Positions 7,840 through 16,868 of a stretch of DNA of 64,000 nt are shown here, piece after piece; within the stretch, counting starts at the first letter, position 1, and each line of letters begins with the position of its first letter. The notes beneath the pieces are model-generated. The model searched no databases. It saw only the letters and a program-made list of their open reading frames with translations, and was not told where the DNA came from. Both the position numbers and the translations under genes were made by a program. Origin of the DNA: Selenomonadaceae bacterium UBA2897 (GTDB lineage Bacteria > Bacillota > Negativicutes > Selenomonadales > Selenomonadaceae); the NCBI GenBank assembly GCA_002350105.1, contig DEDT01000059.1, forward strand, positions 18,265 to 82,264, read 5' to 3'.

Positions 7840-9897
7840 ATGGATATGGATATGGCTTTGGAGGACAAGGTATCGGGACTCGGCAGGGCGCGCAGCGTCA
7901 AGACCGAGATCCTCATGTATGTGCTGCCCATCGTCATCGTGGGCCTGCTCATCATGGCGGGCGTGACGTTCAGGTATGTCGGCACGACATTCGAGGAGCA
8001 GATCACGCGGGACACGACACAGGTCGTGTCTGAGATGAGTGACAGCATCAACAACTGGCTCGACAAGCGGCGCCTCGAGACACGCCTTGCAGCGGATAAC
8101 TTCGGTGCGCGCAACATGAATGTCGAGATGCTGAACCGGAACATCGAGTACCGCTATACGCTCATGGAGAAGATCTATCCGGGCACGTATGACAGCGTGA
8201 GCTGGGGCCCGTTCGATGGCTCGGGCAATCTTTACGGCTGGACTGCGGGCGGTTTCAAGGAGATGCATAACAAGGATAAAGCCTGGTACAAGGAGACGAT
8301 GACAGGCCAGCACGAGTCTTTCTTCAGCACGCCGGTCATCTCGCAGGCCTCGGGCAAGGTGATTTTCAACAGCATTTCTCTGGTAAAGAGCAATGAGGGG
8401 AAGACGGTCGGCATGATTCTCGCCGCCGTGAACCTCGAGGCTCTTATGCAGAAGGTCAACGACTTCAAACTGGGCGAGCATGGCTACAGCCTGCTCGTGG
8501 CGGAGGATGGTACCTTCCTCGTCAGCCCGAATCAGGATGATGTCATGAAGGCCAAAATCACGGAAAATGCGAACCCGGAGATCAAGGCTCTCGGTGACAA
8601 AATGCTCTCGGGCGAGACGGGCTCGGTGAAGTTCAAGGATACGGATGGGCAGGACAAGATCGCCTTTTATGCGCCCATCAAGATCGCCGGCTGGGGCCTC
8701 GCCACGGTGGCCGATCAGGATGAAATCTTCGCGCCGGTAGGGAATACGCTGAAGATTATGGCGGGCATCTCACTCGTGCTCATCATACTCATCTCCATCG
8801 CGGTGCTCTTCATCGTGAACCGCATCATGAAGCCATTGTCGCTCATGATGTCTGAGATGCACCTCATGGCAGAGAACGACCTGCGCGATCGCCCGAATGA
8901 GGTCACGGCCAACAACGAGCTGGGCCGTCTCTCTCATGCGATGGTCGACATGCGCCATAGTATCGCGCAGACCGTCAAGAAGGTTCACGACAGCAGCCAG
9001 ACGCTTGCGGCCTCCTCGGAGGAGCTCAACGCGACGACGGATCAGTCCGCCCAGGCCTCGAACCAGATCGCGGACAGTATCGTGAATGTGGCGCAGGGCA
9101 CGTCTGAGCAGCTGCAGGCCGTCGAGGGCACGAAGCATGCGGTATCCGAGCTGAACGATACGATCCAGACGACGGCGAAGTCCGCCAGCGATGCGGCAGC
9201 ACATGGCAAGCAGGCCGCCGATATCGCCCGCGATGGCGGCAAGGTCCTCGACGAGGCCATCGTGCAGATCAAGCACATCGAGCAGTCCACGACGGAGTCC
9301 ACGAAGGTGGTCACGGCGCTCGGTGAGCGCTCGCAGGAGATCGGCGAGATCGTCGATACGATCTCCGGCATCGCAGACCAGACGAACCTGCTGGCACTGA
9401 ATGCCGCCATCGAGGCCGCGCGTGCCGGCGAGCAGGGCCGCGGCTTCGCCGTGGTCGCCGAGGAGGTGCGCAAGCTGGCCGAGTCGAGCCAGGAGGCTGC
9501 GCACAAGATCACGGAGCTCATCACGGCTACACGCCAGGATACGGAGAACGCCGTAGCCGGCATGCAGCAGGGCAGCGAAGAGGTCAAGGTCGGTACACAG
9601 AAGATCATGGCGATGGGCGAGTCCTTCCGCCGTATCATCGAGATCGTCGAAGAGGTCTCGCAGCAGGTGCAGCAGATCAGCCAGGCCATCGAGGGCATGG
9701 CGGCGGCTGGCCAGGACATCGTCGGCCATGTCGATACGATCACGGCTACGAGCACCAAGGCGGCGCAGGAGTCGGAGACCGTCTCCGCCGCCACTGAGGA
9801 GCAGTCCGCCTCTGTGCAGGAGATTGCCAACGCCAGCAAGAGCCTGGCCGAGATGGCGACGGAACTGCAGAACGAGGTCAGCCGATTCAAGCTTTGA
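7840..9897 (+). CDS. Methyl-accepting chemotaxis protein with extracellular dCache-type sensor
   Basis: 685 residues from ATG 7840, which lies behind a strong AAGGAGG; upstream in-frame starts lack an RBS. Order: short cytoplasmic tail, TM1 (about residues 22-43), an approximately 250-residue periplasmic sensor with dCache features (WYKETMTGQ, GWGLATVADQDEIFAPV), TM2 (about 306-328), HAMP, and the coiled-coil signalling domain. The hairpin tip is TNLLALNAAIEAARAGEQGR. It relays ligand binding to CheA/CheW. No other chemotaxis genes are nearby, so this is a stand-alone receptor. The ligand is unknown; dCache domains often bind amino acids. Confidence 0.93.
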   Translation: MDMDMALEDKVSGLGRARSVKTEILMYVLPIVIVGLLIMAGVTFRYVGTTFEEQITRDTTQVVSEMSDSINNWLDKRRLETRLAADNFGARNMNVEMLNRNIEYRYTLMEKIYPGTYDSVSWGPFDGSGNLYGWTAGGFKEMHNKDKAWYKETMTGQHESFFSTPVISQASGKVIFNSISLVKSNEGKTVGMILAAVNLEALMQKVNDFKLGEHGYSLLVAEDGTFLVSPNQDDVMKAKITENANPEIKALGDKMLSGETGSVKFKDTDGQDKIAFYAPIKIAGWGLATVADQDEIFAPVGNTLKIMAGISLVLIILISIAVLFIVNRIMKPLSLMMSEMHLMAENDLRDRPNEVTANNELGRLSHAMVDMRHSIAQTVKKVHDSSQTLAASSEELNATTDQSAQASNQIADSIVNVAQGTSEQLQAVEGTKHAVSELNDTIQTTAKSASDAAAHGKQAADIARDGGKVLDEAIVQIKHIEQSTTESTKVVTALGERSQEIGEIVDTISGIADQTNLLALNAAIEAARAGEQGRGFAVVAEEVRKLAESSQEAAHKITELITATRQDTENAVAGMQQGSEEVKVGTQKIMAMGESFRRIIEIVEEVSQQVQQISQAIEGMAAAGQDIVGHVDTITATSTKAAQESETVSAATEEQSASVQEIANASKSLAEMATELQNEVSRFKL

Positions 9898-9924
9898 TGG
9901 GAGGAGAAAGAGGGAGAACCTTTC

Positions 9925-10050
9925 TGCCCCCTGTGGGGCACCTCTCCCCACGGGGAGAGGCACGTTGTGTTATATCGGTGATTGACGTGCATAGCCGCGC
10001 AGCGGCGTGGCTCCCCCCGTTGGGGGAGCTGGCTCGCGTAGCGAGACTGA
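9925..10050. repeat. Composite palindromic repeat region (four hairpins)
   Basis: Successive stems: TGCCCC/GGGGCA (9925-9940), CCTCTCCCC/GGGGAGAGG (9941-9960), GCCGC/GCGGC (about 9993-10006), and GGCTCCCCC/GGGGGAGCT plus CTCGC/GCGAG (10009-10045). The last pair repeats the plan of the element at 2843-2896 with different bases. Confidence 0.6.
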
Positions 10051-10065
10051 AGGGGTCTTTGCAAG

Positions 10066-10097
10066 AAAGCCTGGGCGTTTGCGCCGCAGGCTTTTCT
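10066..10097 (+). terminator. Intrinsic terminator downstream of the chemoreceptor gene
   Basis: Stem AAAGCCTG/CAGGCTTT around GGCG/CGCC, then TTTTCTG. Confidence 0.75.
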
Positions 10098-10143
10098 GTT
10101 GCGCAAATATGGACAAAAAGTGTAAACCTGTTGTAAAATAGCA

Positions 10144-10172
10144 TTGACAAACGTTTAGCAATGTGATACTAT
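10144..10172 (+). promoter_or_regulatory. Strong promoter of the metNIQ operon
   Basis: Consensus TTGACA (10144-10149), a 17-bp spacer, and TACTAT (10167-10172). The leader to the ATG is under 50 bases, too short for a SAM riboswitch or T-box. The palindrome AAACGTTT sits in the spacer and could be an operator. Confidence 0.85.
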
Positions 10173-10224
10173 GCAAAACATATAGAATTTATATGTGTTA
10201 AGACGACAAGGAAGTGAACGGTTC

Positions 10225-11274
10225 ATGATCCAGCTTTCTCATATCGAGAAAACTTATGCCAGCCCGGCGGGGCCTGTGCATGCGCTGAAGGGCATCGATC
10301 TGACCATTGATACCGGCGAAATCTATGGCATTATCGGCCTGTCCGGTGCGGGCAAGTCGACGCTCATCCGTTGCATCAATCTGCTGGAGCGCCCCACGGC
10401 GGGGCAGGTGCTCATCGACGGGCAGGATATGCTGGCCCTGAGCGAAAAGGAGCTGCGCGAGGCGCGCAAGGATATCGGCATGATATTCCAGCATTTCAAC
10501 CTGCTCTCCTCAGCGACGGTCTACGATAACGTGGCTTTCCCGCTGCGCCTCGCGGGGCGCAAGGAGGCGGACATCAGGGCGAAGGTGGAGTCGCTACTCG
10601 AGCTCGTCGGCCTCGCGAACAAGGCGCAGCAGTATCCCTCCCAGCTCTCCGGCGGCCAGAAGCAGCGTGTGGGTATCGCGCGTGCGCTGGCCAGCGAGCC
10701 GAAGATCCTGCTCTGCGATGAGGCCACGAGTGCCCTCGACCCGCAGACGACGAAGGCTATCCTCGAACTCATCCGCGACATCAATCAGAAGATGCACCTC
10801 ACGGTCGTCATCATCACGCACGAGATGGGTGTCATCAAGGAAATCTGCAACAAGGTTGCGGTCATCGCGAATGGCGTCATCGCGGAGCAGGGCTCCGTGC
10901 TCGATGTCTTCATGCACCCGCAGCAGGACATCACGAAGGAATTCGTGAGCGTCGTGCTCAGCAACGACCTGCCCGCGGCGTTCCGTCAGGTGGAGATCCT
11001 GCCGGAGCCGGCACCGGACACGAGCCTGCTGCTGCGCCTGACCTTTATCGGTGAGAACGCGGACGAACCCGTGATCGCCGATACCATCAAGAAGTTCCCA
11101 GAGCTCGCCATCTCCATCCTTTTTGGCGATGTGAATGAAATCCAGAACGTGCCCTTCGGCCGCCTGATCATCGGCATCAGCGGTGAGCAGGCCCGCATCG
11201 ACGAGGCGCTGCAGTACCTGGGCAGCCGCGATCTGCAGAAGGAGGTGATCGGCTATGTCCGCCAGCCTGCTTGA
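10225..11274 (+). CDS. metN: Methionine ABC transporter ATP-binding protein MetN
   Basis: 349 residues from ATG 10225. Walker A GLSGAGKST, signature LSGGQKQRVGIARAL, Walker B ILLCDEATSALD and the switch His in ITHEMGV are present. The C-terminal about 100 residues form a NIL/ACT-like regulatory domain, which in E. coli MetN binds methionine and inhibits transport. It overlaps metI by 20 bases, with the lipoprotein gene metQ third, the standard D/L-methionine importer order. It energises uptake at the inner membrane. Confidence 0.95.
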   Translation: MIQLSHIEKTYASPAGPVHALKGIDLTIDTGEIYGIIGLSGAGKSTLIRCINLLERPTAGQVLIDGQDMLALSEKELREARKDIGMIFQHFNLLSSATVYDNVAFPLRLAGRKEADIRAKVESLLELVGLANKAQQYPSQLSGGQKQRVGIARALASEPKILLCDEATSALDPQTTKAILELIRDINQKMHLTVVIITHEMGVIKEICNKVAVIANGVIAEQGSVLDVFMHPQQDITKEFVSVVLSNDLPAAFRQVEILPEPAPDTSLLLRLTFIGENADEPVIADTIKKFPELAISILFGDVNEIQNVPFGRLIIGISGEQARIDEALQYLGSRDLQKEVIGYVRQPA

Positions 11275-11908
11275 TCTCCTGCTGCCCGCACTCGGGCAGA
11301 CCATCTACATGGTTGTGGTCTCCATGCTCGTGGCAACGCTCATCGGCGTGCCGCTCGGTGTGCTGCTGCACACGACGGGCAAAGGCCAGATCCTCGAGAA
11401 TGCGGCGCTCAACAAGAGCGTGGGTGCGGTGGTCAATGCCATCCGCTCCATCCCGTTCATCATCCTCATGGTGGCCATTATCCCGTTGACGCGCCTGCTC
11501 GTGGGCACGGCTATCGGCACGACGGCGGCCATGGTACCGCTCGTTATCGCCGCTGTGCCGTTCATTGGCCGCCAGGTGGAGACGAGCCTGAAGGAAGTCC
11601 CCTACGGCCTTGTCGAGGCTGCAGAGTCCATGGGCGCGACGCCGCTGCAGATCATCTGGCACGTGCTGCTGCCGGAGTCGCGCGCGAGCATCGTGGCCCA
11701 GCTCACGACGGTCATCATCAGCCTCGTCGGCGAGTCGGCCATGGCCGGTGCCATCGGCGGCGGCGGTCTCGGCGACCTGGCCATCCGCTATGGCTATCAG
11801 CGCTTCCGTCCCGACGTGATGCTCGCGACGGTCGTCGTGCTCATCGTGCTCGTGCAGCTCGTGCAGTTCGCGGGCAACCGCCTCGCGAAGTCGCTGGACA
11901 AGAAATAA
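11255..11908 (+). CDS. metI: Methionine ABC transporter permease MetI
   Basis: 217 residues, ATG 11255 inside the end of metN with RBS GGAGGTGAT. Five hydrophobic segments and the permease EAA-loop signature (EAAESMGATPLQIIWHVLLP) that docks onto MetN are visible. It forms the homodimeric channel of the MetNIQ importer. Confidence 0.95.
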   Translation: MSASLLDLLLPALGQTIYMVVVSMLVATLIGVPLGVLLHTTGKGQILENAALNKSVGAVVNAIRSIPFIILMVAIIPLTRLLVGTAIGTTAAMVPLVIAAVPFIGRQVETSLKEVPYGLVEAAESMGATPLQIIWHVLLPESRASIVAQLTTVIISLVGESAMAGAIGGGGLGDLAIRYGYQRFRPDVMLATVVVLIVLVQLVQFAGNRLAKSLDKK

Positions 11909-11995
11909 GGAACGGCTGCCTTAGCTTGTTATGGAGGATTATGCGGCATCGCGCCGCGTGAACCATAGAGAAGGGTTTTATAAGGAGGTCTATCT

Positions 11996-12829
11996 ATGAA
12001 GAAAGTATTTGCACTAATCGCTTCGCTGCTCATCGCCACGCTGGCCTTTGCCGGCTGCGGCGGCAGCAACGGCGCGTCCTCATCGAGTGGTGCCAGCAGC
12101 TCGGGCGCCAAGACGCTGAAGGTGGGGGCCACGGCCGTGCCGCATGCCGAGATCCTCGAGCAGGTCAAGCCCATGCTCGAGAAAGAGGGGATTAAGCTGG
12201 AGATTGTCGAGTTCAACGACTATGTGCAGCCGAACCTCGCGCTCAATGACAAGGAGCTGGACGCTAACTACTTCCAGCACAAGCCGTATCTCGATAACTT
12301 CATCACGGAGCATCAGGATTGCAAGCTCGTCAGCGCCGCCGGCATCCACATCGAGCCGATGGGCGTCTACTCCAAGAAGGTCAAGGATCTGAAAGACCTG
12401 AAAGACGGCGCGAAGATCGGCGTGCCAAACGACCCGACGAACGAAGGCCGCAGCCTGCTCCTGCTGGAGAAAGCCGGCCTGTTGAAGCTCAAGGATGGCG
12501 TAGCGGAAAAAGCCACGCTGCAGGATATCGTCGAGAACCCGAAACACCTGCAGTTCCAGGAGGTAGAGGCCGCACAGGTACCGCGTACGCTCGATGACGT
12601 CGATGCCGCCGTCATTAACTCCAACTTCGCGATGCAGGTGCAGCTCGACCCGACGAAGGATTCTCTCTTCATCGAGGACAGCACCTCTCCGTACGTCAAC
12701 ATCATCGCCGTCCGCGATGGTGACGCCGACCGTCCGGAGATTCAGGCTCTCATCAAAGCTTTGAAGAGCCAGACAATCAAAGACTTCATCAAAGAGAAAT
12801 ACAAAGGCGCCGTAGTCGCCGCATTCTAA
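11996..12829 (+). CDS. metQ: Methionine-binding lipoprotein MetQ (NlpA family)
   Basis: 277 residues behind RBS AAGGAGG. The lipobox LAFAGC gives a lipidated Cys at about residue 20, followed by a Ser/Gly-rich linker. The NlpA/MetQ fold shows ATAVPHAEILEQV near the start and NDPTNEGRSLLLLEKAGL in the middle. It captures methionine outside the inner membrane and delivers it to MetNI. The 87-base gap from metI contains a GCGGC/GCCGC hairpin that may adjust expression relative to the two upstream genes. Confidence 0.94.
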   Translation: MKKVFALIASLLIATLAFAGCGGSNGASSSSGASSSGAKTLKVGATAVPHAEILEQVKPMLEKEGIKLEIVEFNDYVQPNLALNDKELDANYFQHKPYLDNFITEHQDCKLVSAAGIHIEPMGVYSKKVKDLKDLKDGAKIGVPNDPTNEGRSLLLLEKAGLLKLKDGVAEKATLQDIVENPKHLQFQEVEAAQVPRTLDDVDAAVINSNFAMQVQLDPTKDSLFIEDSTSPYVNIIAVRDGDADRPEIQALIKALKSQTIKDFIKEKYKGAVVAAF

Positions 12830-12847
12830 GCGCCATTGTTCCGCGCA

Positions 12848-12887
12848 AAAGGCCAGTACCGATGCAATATTTTCGGTACTGGCCTTT
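12848..12887. terminator. Bidirectional terminator between metQ and the FBPase gene
   Basis: Perfect 15-bp stem beginning AAAGGCCAGTACCGA, with T-rich flanks on both strands, between convergent genes. Confidence 0.88.
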
Positions 12888-12969
12888 ATTATATCGTTAT
12901 CAATTTATTGAATCATATTTCATTGAAGTACGATTCAATGAAAATATAGTGCGATTTGCCGTTGGACGC

Positions 12970-14886
12970 TCAGTCTCTTGGTTTCAGGATGCCGTTCTGG
13001 TAGGCGAGGAGGAGGTTATAGAGGTCGGTGATCTCGTCCTGCATCTTGCGCCCCTCGTCGGTGTCGCCGACCGTGGTGTGGAAGGCCTGGAGTTCGACCG
13101 TCTCGGAGACGGATTCGATGTCGTGGTTGGCGCGCAGGGCTTCGCGGACGTCGGCGATGTGCTGGTGCTCCAGCAGGCGCAGGCCGCGGGAGTTATAGAT
13201 GAGCGTGTAGCCGGAGATGCCCGTCTTCTTGTGGTAGGCCTTGCAGAAGCCGCCGTCGATGATGATGGCTTTGCCGCCGGCCTTGACCGGGCTCTCGCCC
13301 TTCTTGACCTTGACCGGGACGTGGCCATTGATGATGTGGCCTTTCCGGGGGTCGAGGCCGAACTCCTGCAGCACGCGGGCGCAGGCCTCAGGGTCGTTGA
13401 TGTAGCGGAAGTAGGGGTCGGAGGGCTCTTTCCAGGTGCTCTCGTCGGGGATGAGCGAGCGCTCGAAGGTTTTGCATTCGCGGCCGGAGAGCGGCGAGAG
13501 GCGCGCGCACCAGAGGAAGTACATGAAGTCCAGCGCGGGCAGGCTCGTGTGCAGGTAGGCTTCGCGCGCCATGTGCTCGCAGAAATCGAACCATTGGCGG
13601 CCGCTGTAATCCTGGCCGCCAAAGTGAATCGTGCGGAACGAGCCGTCCTCGTTCATGGGCACGCAGCCGTGGAAGAGCAGGTTGCCGTTGCAGCGGGTGT
13701 AGAGGCTGCCCTTCTGATAGAGGTAGTCTACGTGGCGGTGCAGCACGGCGCTCTCGAGGAAGTAGGAGCGCAGGTCGTCGATGATGTTTTTTTCTTCCTC
13801 GGTGAGCTGATAGGGATCTTCTGCCGCGTAGTCGATGGTGGGGAAATAGGCGTTGTCAAGCTCGTAGCGCTTGCCGTCGCCCAGCACGGCGAAGATGGAG
13901 CGGAAATCGATCTTGTGCAGCAGGCGGCGGCTGTCCATGTGGAAGTCCGGGTTGCGACTGATGAGCTGGCCCTCCAGCTTGAACATGATCATCGTGATCG
14001 TGCGTTCGGCCGCCTTGATCGGGGCTTCATCCGGGTAGACGTGCGTGGCGAAGGTGGAGAGCGGGCGCAGGCTGATGCCATAGCCGCGCTCGAGTACGTC
14101 GGTGTTGTTGTAGCGCAGGGAGTTGCGCACGACGGCGGCGATGCAGGCATCGCTGCCGAGAGCCGCGCCCATCCAGAGCACGTCGTGATTGCCCCATTGG
14201 ATGTCCACCGAGGGATGCTTCATCAGCAGGTTCAATATGGCGTCGGGGCGGTTGCCGCGGTCGAAGAAGTCGCCGACGATGTGCAGGCGGTCGACGGCCA
14301 GGCGCTTGATGAGCACGGTGAACGCGATGATGAAGTCGGCGCCGCTGTCAATCTGTACGATGGTATTGAGCAGGCGCTGGTGGTAGATGAACTGCGCGTT
14401 GTCCGCCTCGGGCCGCGTATTCATGAGCTCGACGATAACGGCGGCGCAGCGCTGGGGGATGAAACCGCTCACTTTCGAGGCCGGATACTTGAAGCTCATG
14501 AGCTTGGAGAGCTCCAACAGCTGGGAGAGGTTGCGGCGGTACCAGGCCGGCGTGTTGCGGCGTTCATTCCTGATCTGCTCCAGCTTTTCCTCCGGGTAGT
14601 AGATGAGCGTGCAGAACTCGGCCTTTTCCTCGGGCGAGAGGCGCTCGCCGAACACGTAGTCAACTTTCTCGCGGATGACGCCGGAGCAGTTGTTGAGGAT
14701 GTGAAAGAAGGAAGCGTACTCGCCGTGCAGGTCGCTCATGAAGTGCTCGATGCCTTTGGGCAGGGAGAGCTGCGATTGCAGGTAGATGAGTTTCTCGTAG
14801 ACCGCTTCCTTAGTGGGATACTTTTCTGCCAGCAGGCGCAGAAACTTGCCTGCTTTTTTCTTGGTGAATGCCTGAACTGTCATCAT
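12970..14886 (-). CDS. fbp: Fructose-1,6-bisphosphatase, class III
   Basis: 638 residues, matching the long class III enzymes of Firmicutes (B. subtilis Fbp type). Metallophosphatase motifs are in order: SDLHGEYASF (about residue 50), GDFFDRGNRPD, and WGNHDVLWMGAALG. Later come GHVPVKVKKGE and IDGGFCKAYH. It hydrolyses fructose-1,6-bisphosphate to fructose-6-phosphate in gluconeogenesis in the cytoplasm. Two adjacent ATG codons are possible starts. The gene is a single unit; a promoter with TAAAAT as -10 may lie about 40 bases upstream. Confidence 0.95.
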   Translation of the reverse strand: MMTVQAFTKKKAGKFLRLLAEKYPTKEAVYEKLIYLQSQLSLPKGIEHFMSDLHGEYASFFHILNNCSGVIREKVDYVFGERLSPEEKAEFCTLIYYPEEKLEQIRNERRNTPAWYRRNLSQLLELSKLMSFKYPASKVSGFIPQRCAAVIVELMNTRPEADNAQFIYHQRLLNTIVQIDSGADFIIAFTVLIKRLAVDRLHIVGDFFDRGNRPDAILNLLMKHPSVDIQWGNHDVLWMGAALGSDACIAAVVRNSLRYNNTDVLERGYGISLRPLSTFATHVYPDEAPIKAAERTITMIMFKLEGQLISRNPDFHMDSRRLLHKIDFRSIFAVLGDGKRYELDNAYFPTIDYAAEDPYQLTEEEKNIIDDLRSYFLESAVLHRHVDYLYQKGSLYTRCNGNLLFHGCVPMNEDGSFRTIHFGGQDYSGRQWFDFCEHMAREAYLHTSLPALDFMYFLWCARLSPLSGRECKTFERSLIPDESTWKEPSDPYFRYINDPEACARVLQEFGLDPRKGHIINGHVPVKVKKGESPVKAGGKAIIIDGGFCKAYHKKTGISGYTLIYNSRGLRLLEHQHIADVREALRANHDIESVSETVELQAFHTTVGDTDEGRKMQDEITDLYNLLLAYQNGILKPRD

Positions 14887-14981
14887 ATACCTCGCTGTAA
14901 TATTTATTGCCGTGGTTTACCTTTATTTTAGCATATCACGATGTTGTGTGCGAGGAAATATAGCAAAGCGATAAAATAAAA

Positions 14982-15004
14982 CGGCTGACCGAAATGGTCA
15001 GCCG
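14982..15004 (-). terminator. Terminator overlapping the stop codon of the leftward hydrolase gene
   Basis: Stem CGGCTGACC/GGTCAGCCG with a 5-base loop; on the minus strand TTTTATTTTATC follows. The stop codon TGA at 14998-15000 is part of the stem. Confidence 0.85.
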
Positions 15005-15450
15005 CTAAAGCTGCGGTGCAGCAGCCAGCAGAGGCAGACGATGGCGATGGCGAAGAGGTACTCCGTGACGGAGCCGACCGCGAAGAGCCGGAGGCCGTGC
15101 TTGCCCCAGGGCGTGAGCAGCGGCACTTTGCCGCAGACTGCGTCCTCGGCGATGTGCAGCAGCGCGCCCACGCAACCCCAGAATACGAGGTGCGGCATGG
15201 CGATGTCCGCAGGATGCAGGAGATCCGGCGTGCCCTGTGCGATGAGCAGGGCGAGCAGCAGGTAGAGGAGCGGCCAGTGCGACCAGCCGCGATGGCGCGC
15301 GCGCCAGGACCAGTAATTGCCACTGCGGGGATTGCCCTCGATCTTGTCTGGCACGATGGCACCGACCATGCCCGCGATGGCGAGCAGCGGGTCACTGCTC
15401 AGGCTGTAGCAGACGACGCCGGTGACGATTTCGTGATTGACCCATTTCAT
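14998..15450 (-). CDS. Small membrane-bound metal-dependent hydrolase (YdjM / DUF457-like)
   Basis: 150 residues with four hydrophobic segments. Conserved polar motifs are WVNHEIVTG (residues 3-11), HRGWSHWPLL with two His, and HIAEDAVCGKVPLLTPWGKH. These are the hallmarks of the YdjM-type inner-membrane 'metal-dependent hydrolase' family, whose true activity is unclear. It is likely an inner-membrane protein. It has a good RBS (GGAAGGAGG) and stands alone. Confidence 0.8.
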   Translation of the reverse strand: MKWVNHEIVTGVVCYSLSSDPLLAIAGMVGAIVPDKIEGNPRSGNYWSWRARHRGWSHWPLLYLLLALLIAQGTPDLLHPADIAMPHLVFWGCVGALLHIAEDAVCGKVPLLTPWGKHGLRLFAVGSVTEYLFAIAIVCLCWLLHRSFSG

Positions 15451-15506
15451 GGTGCGGCCTCCTTCCTCTTTTTGATAAATTCTATCATATCATAGCCGGG
15501 TTTCCT

Positions 15507-15536
15507 TTGCCATAGCACGCGGCCCTATAGTATAAT
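15507..15536 (+). promoter_or_regulatory. Promoter of the membrane-anchored protein gene
   Basis: TTGCCA (15507-15512), an 18-bp spacer, and TATAAT (15531-15536). Confidence 0.7.
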
Positions 15537-15571
15537 AACCAGTATGAGCAAGTAAGAGGAGGCAGCGCACG

Positions 15572-16672
15572 ATGATGGATGACTACACCTGGGAGCGGCG
15601 GCTGCGGCAGCGCAATCGCCGCAGCAAGAGGATTTTCTTCGCCATCATGCTCGTGTTGGGCTGTCTCGCGGGGACGCTTATCTGGTACTTTGGCTTCTAC
15701 CGGCGCACGCCGGAGTATGCGCTGAAGCAGATTCAGCAGGCCGTGGCACAGCAGGATGCCGAGACGTTCGCGCACTATGTGAATCTCACAACGCTGACGA
15801 ATCAGGCCTACGATGACCTGACCGTGGATCTCTTTGCCTATGATCAGTCGCTGACACCGCAGACGCGTATCATGTTCGAGAAATTCTATGTGACCATCAA
15901 GCCGCAGCTGGCAGGCGGCACGGCGGAAACCATCCGCCAGCGCGTCGCAGACGGACGCTGGAGCCTGCCAAATGGCACGGATATCCTGCAGGGGCGCCAG
16001 CTCGGCATCGACTACGAACGTTTCCTGGAGCGTTCGCAGATCCGGAATACCTCGCTCGTGCGCGTGGCGGGCGTGGAGCGGCAGGGCGAGACGGCCGTCG
16101 CCTCGTTGCAGGTCGTTGAGGACTACACGCAGCTGAGCTTCACGCTGGAGCTCGTCATGGAGCAGGCGCAGGATGGGCATTGGCAGGTCGTCTACGTCCG
16201 CAACTACCGCGACTATCTCGATAAAATCGCCCCCCTGCAGAACGGCGATATCGCATCCTACATCGAGGCGACCAAGCCCATCGTCGATGCCTATAATCCG
16301 CGCTTGAAGCAGTTGCAGGCGAAGTTCCGCACGCTGGTGAAGAGTACGACAGGGCATTGGTCGAACCTGCAGCGCGATGCCATTGCCACGCTGCTGCGCG
16401 GTCAGGTGCTGCCGTTGCTGCAGGAACGGCAGGATAAGCTGGACGACGTCGAAGTACCGCCTGGTGCGCAGTACCTCGCCCGCCAGCGCCAGCAGTCGAC
16501 GGAGATTACGCGCAAGGCCTGGCAGCACTTCCTGCGTGGCGTGGAGGAAGACCAGCCGCGCGAGTTCGATATCGCGGAGACGCTGCTCAAGCAGGAACTC
16601 GCCGTCGATCTGCGTGTCGAGGACATCATTCACCACACGGCGGTCAGCAAGAACATGCCGAACCTTCCATGA
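15572..16672 (+). CDS. Membrane-anchored extracytoplasmic protein of unknown function
   Basis: 366 residues from ATG 15572 (RBS AAGAGGAGG). A basic N-terminus (RRLRQRNRRSKR) and one transmembrane helix (about residues 21-42) indicate an N-in anchor. The rest is a soluble outer part with no recognisable catalytic motif, Gln- and Arg-rich, with a DUF2939-like look at its start (TPEYALKQIQQAVAQQDAET). That assignment is tentative. No operon partner is visible. Confidence 0.6.
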   Translation: MMDDYTWERRLRQRNRRSKRIFFAIMLVLGCLAGTLIWYFGFYRRTPEYALKQIQQAVAQQDAETFAHYVNLTTLTNQAYDDLTVDLFAYDQSLTPQTRIMFEKFYVTIKPQLAGGTAETIRQRVADGRWSLPNGTDILQGRQLGIDYERFLERSQIRNTSLVRVAGVERQGETAVASLQVVEDYTQLSFTLELVMEQAQDGHWQVVYVRNYRDYLDKIAPLQNGDIASYIEATKPIVDAYNPRLKQLQAKFRTLVKSTTGHWSNLQRDAIATLLRGQVLPLLQERQDKLDDVEVPPGAQYLARQRQQSTEITRKAWQHFLRGVEEDQPREFDIAETLLKQELAVDLRVEDIIHHTAVSKNMPNLP

Positions 16673-16690
16673 AGAACATTAGTAAATTGA

Positions 16691-16743
16691 TAAACGTTTA
16701 CCTGTACAATTTTGCAAAAAAATTGACTTACGCAACCGGTTGC
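16691..16743 (+). promoter_or_regulatory. Two palindromes upstream of the PTS IIA gene (candidate operators)
   Basis: TAAACGTTTA (16691-16700) and GCAACCGGTTGC (16732-16743) are perfect palindromes just upstream of the -35 box. The second has the form of a LacI-family operator with a central CG. The first, read with its flanks as TTGATAAACGTTTACC, resembles TTGACAAACGTTTAGC in the metN promoter. Confidence 0.45.
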
Positions 16744-16747
16744 CCCT

Positions 16748-16776
16748 TTGCACAGGCTGGAGTGATGTGCTACAAT
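16748..16776 (+). promoter_or_regulatory. Promoter of the PTS IIA gene
   Basis: TTGCAC (16748-16753), a 17-bp spacer, and TACAAT (16771-16776). Confidence 0.8.
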
Positions 16777-16868
16777 ACCAGTAAGCGACAAAGATAAAGA
16801 ATAATTCGATATGCGCAGAAAAAGAATAGAAAAGAAGCGCACACGGCAAAAGAAAGCTGGTTGAGACT

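Noticed and set aside
10173..10224. SAM riboswitch or T-box before metNIQ.
   Set aside because: A consensus promoter leaves fewer than 50 bases of leader and no conserved riboswitch words are present.
12862..14931. 689-codon plus-strand frame opposite the FBPase gene.
   Set aside because: Mirror of a GC-rich real gene on the other strand; the minus frame carries all class III FBPase motifs.
16687..16709. CcpA (cre) site at TGATAAACGTTTACC upstream of the PTS IIA gene.
   Set aside because: The half-site positions do not fit the cre consensus; retained only as an unassigned palindrome.
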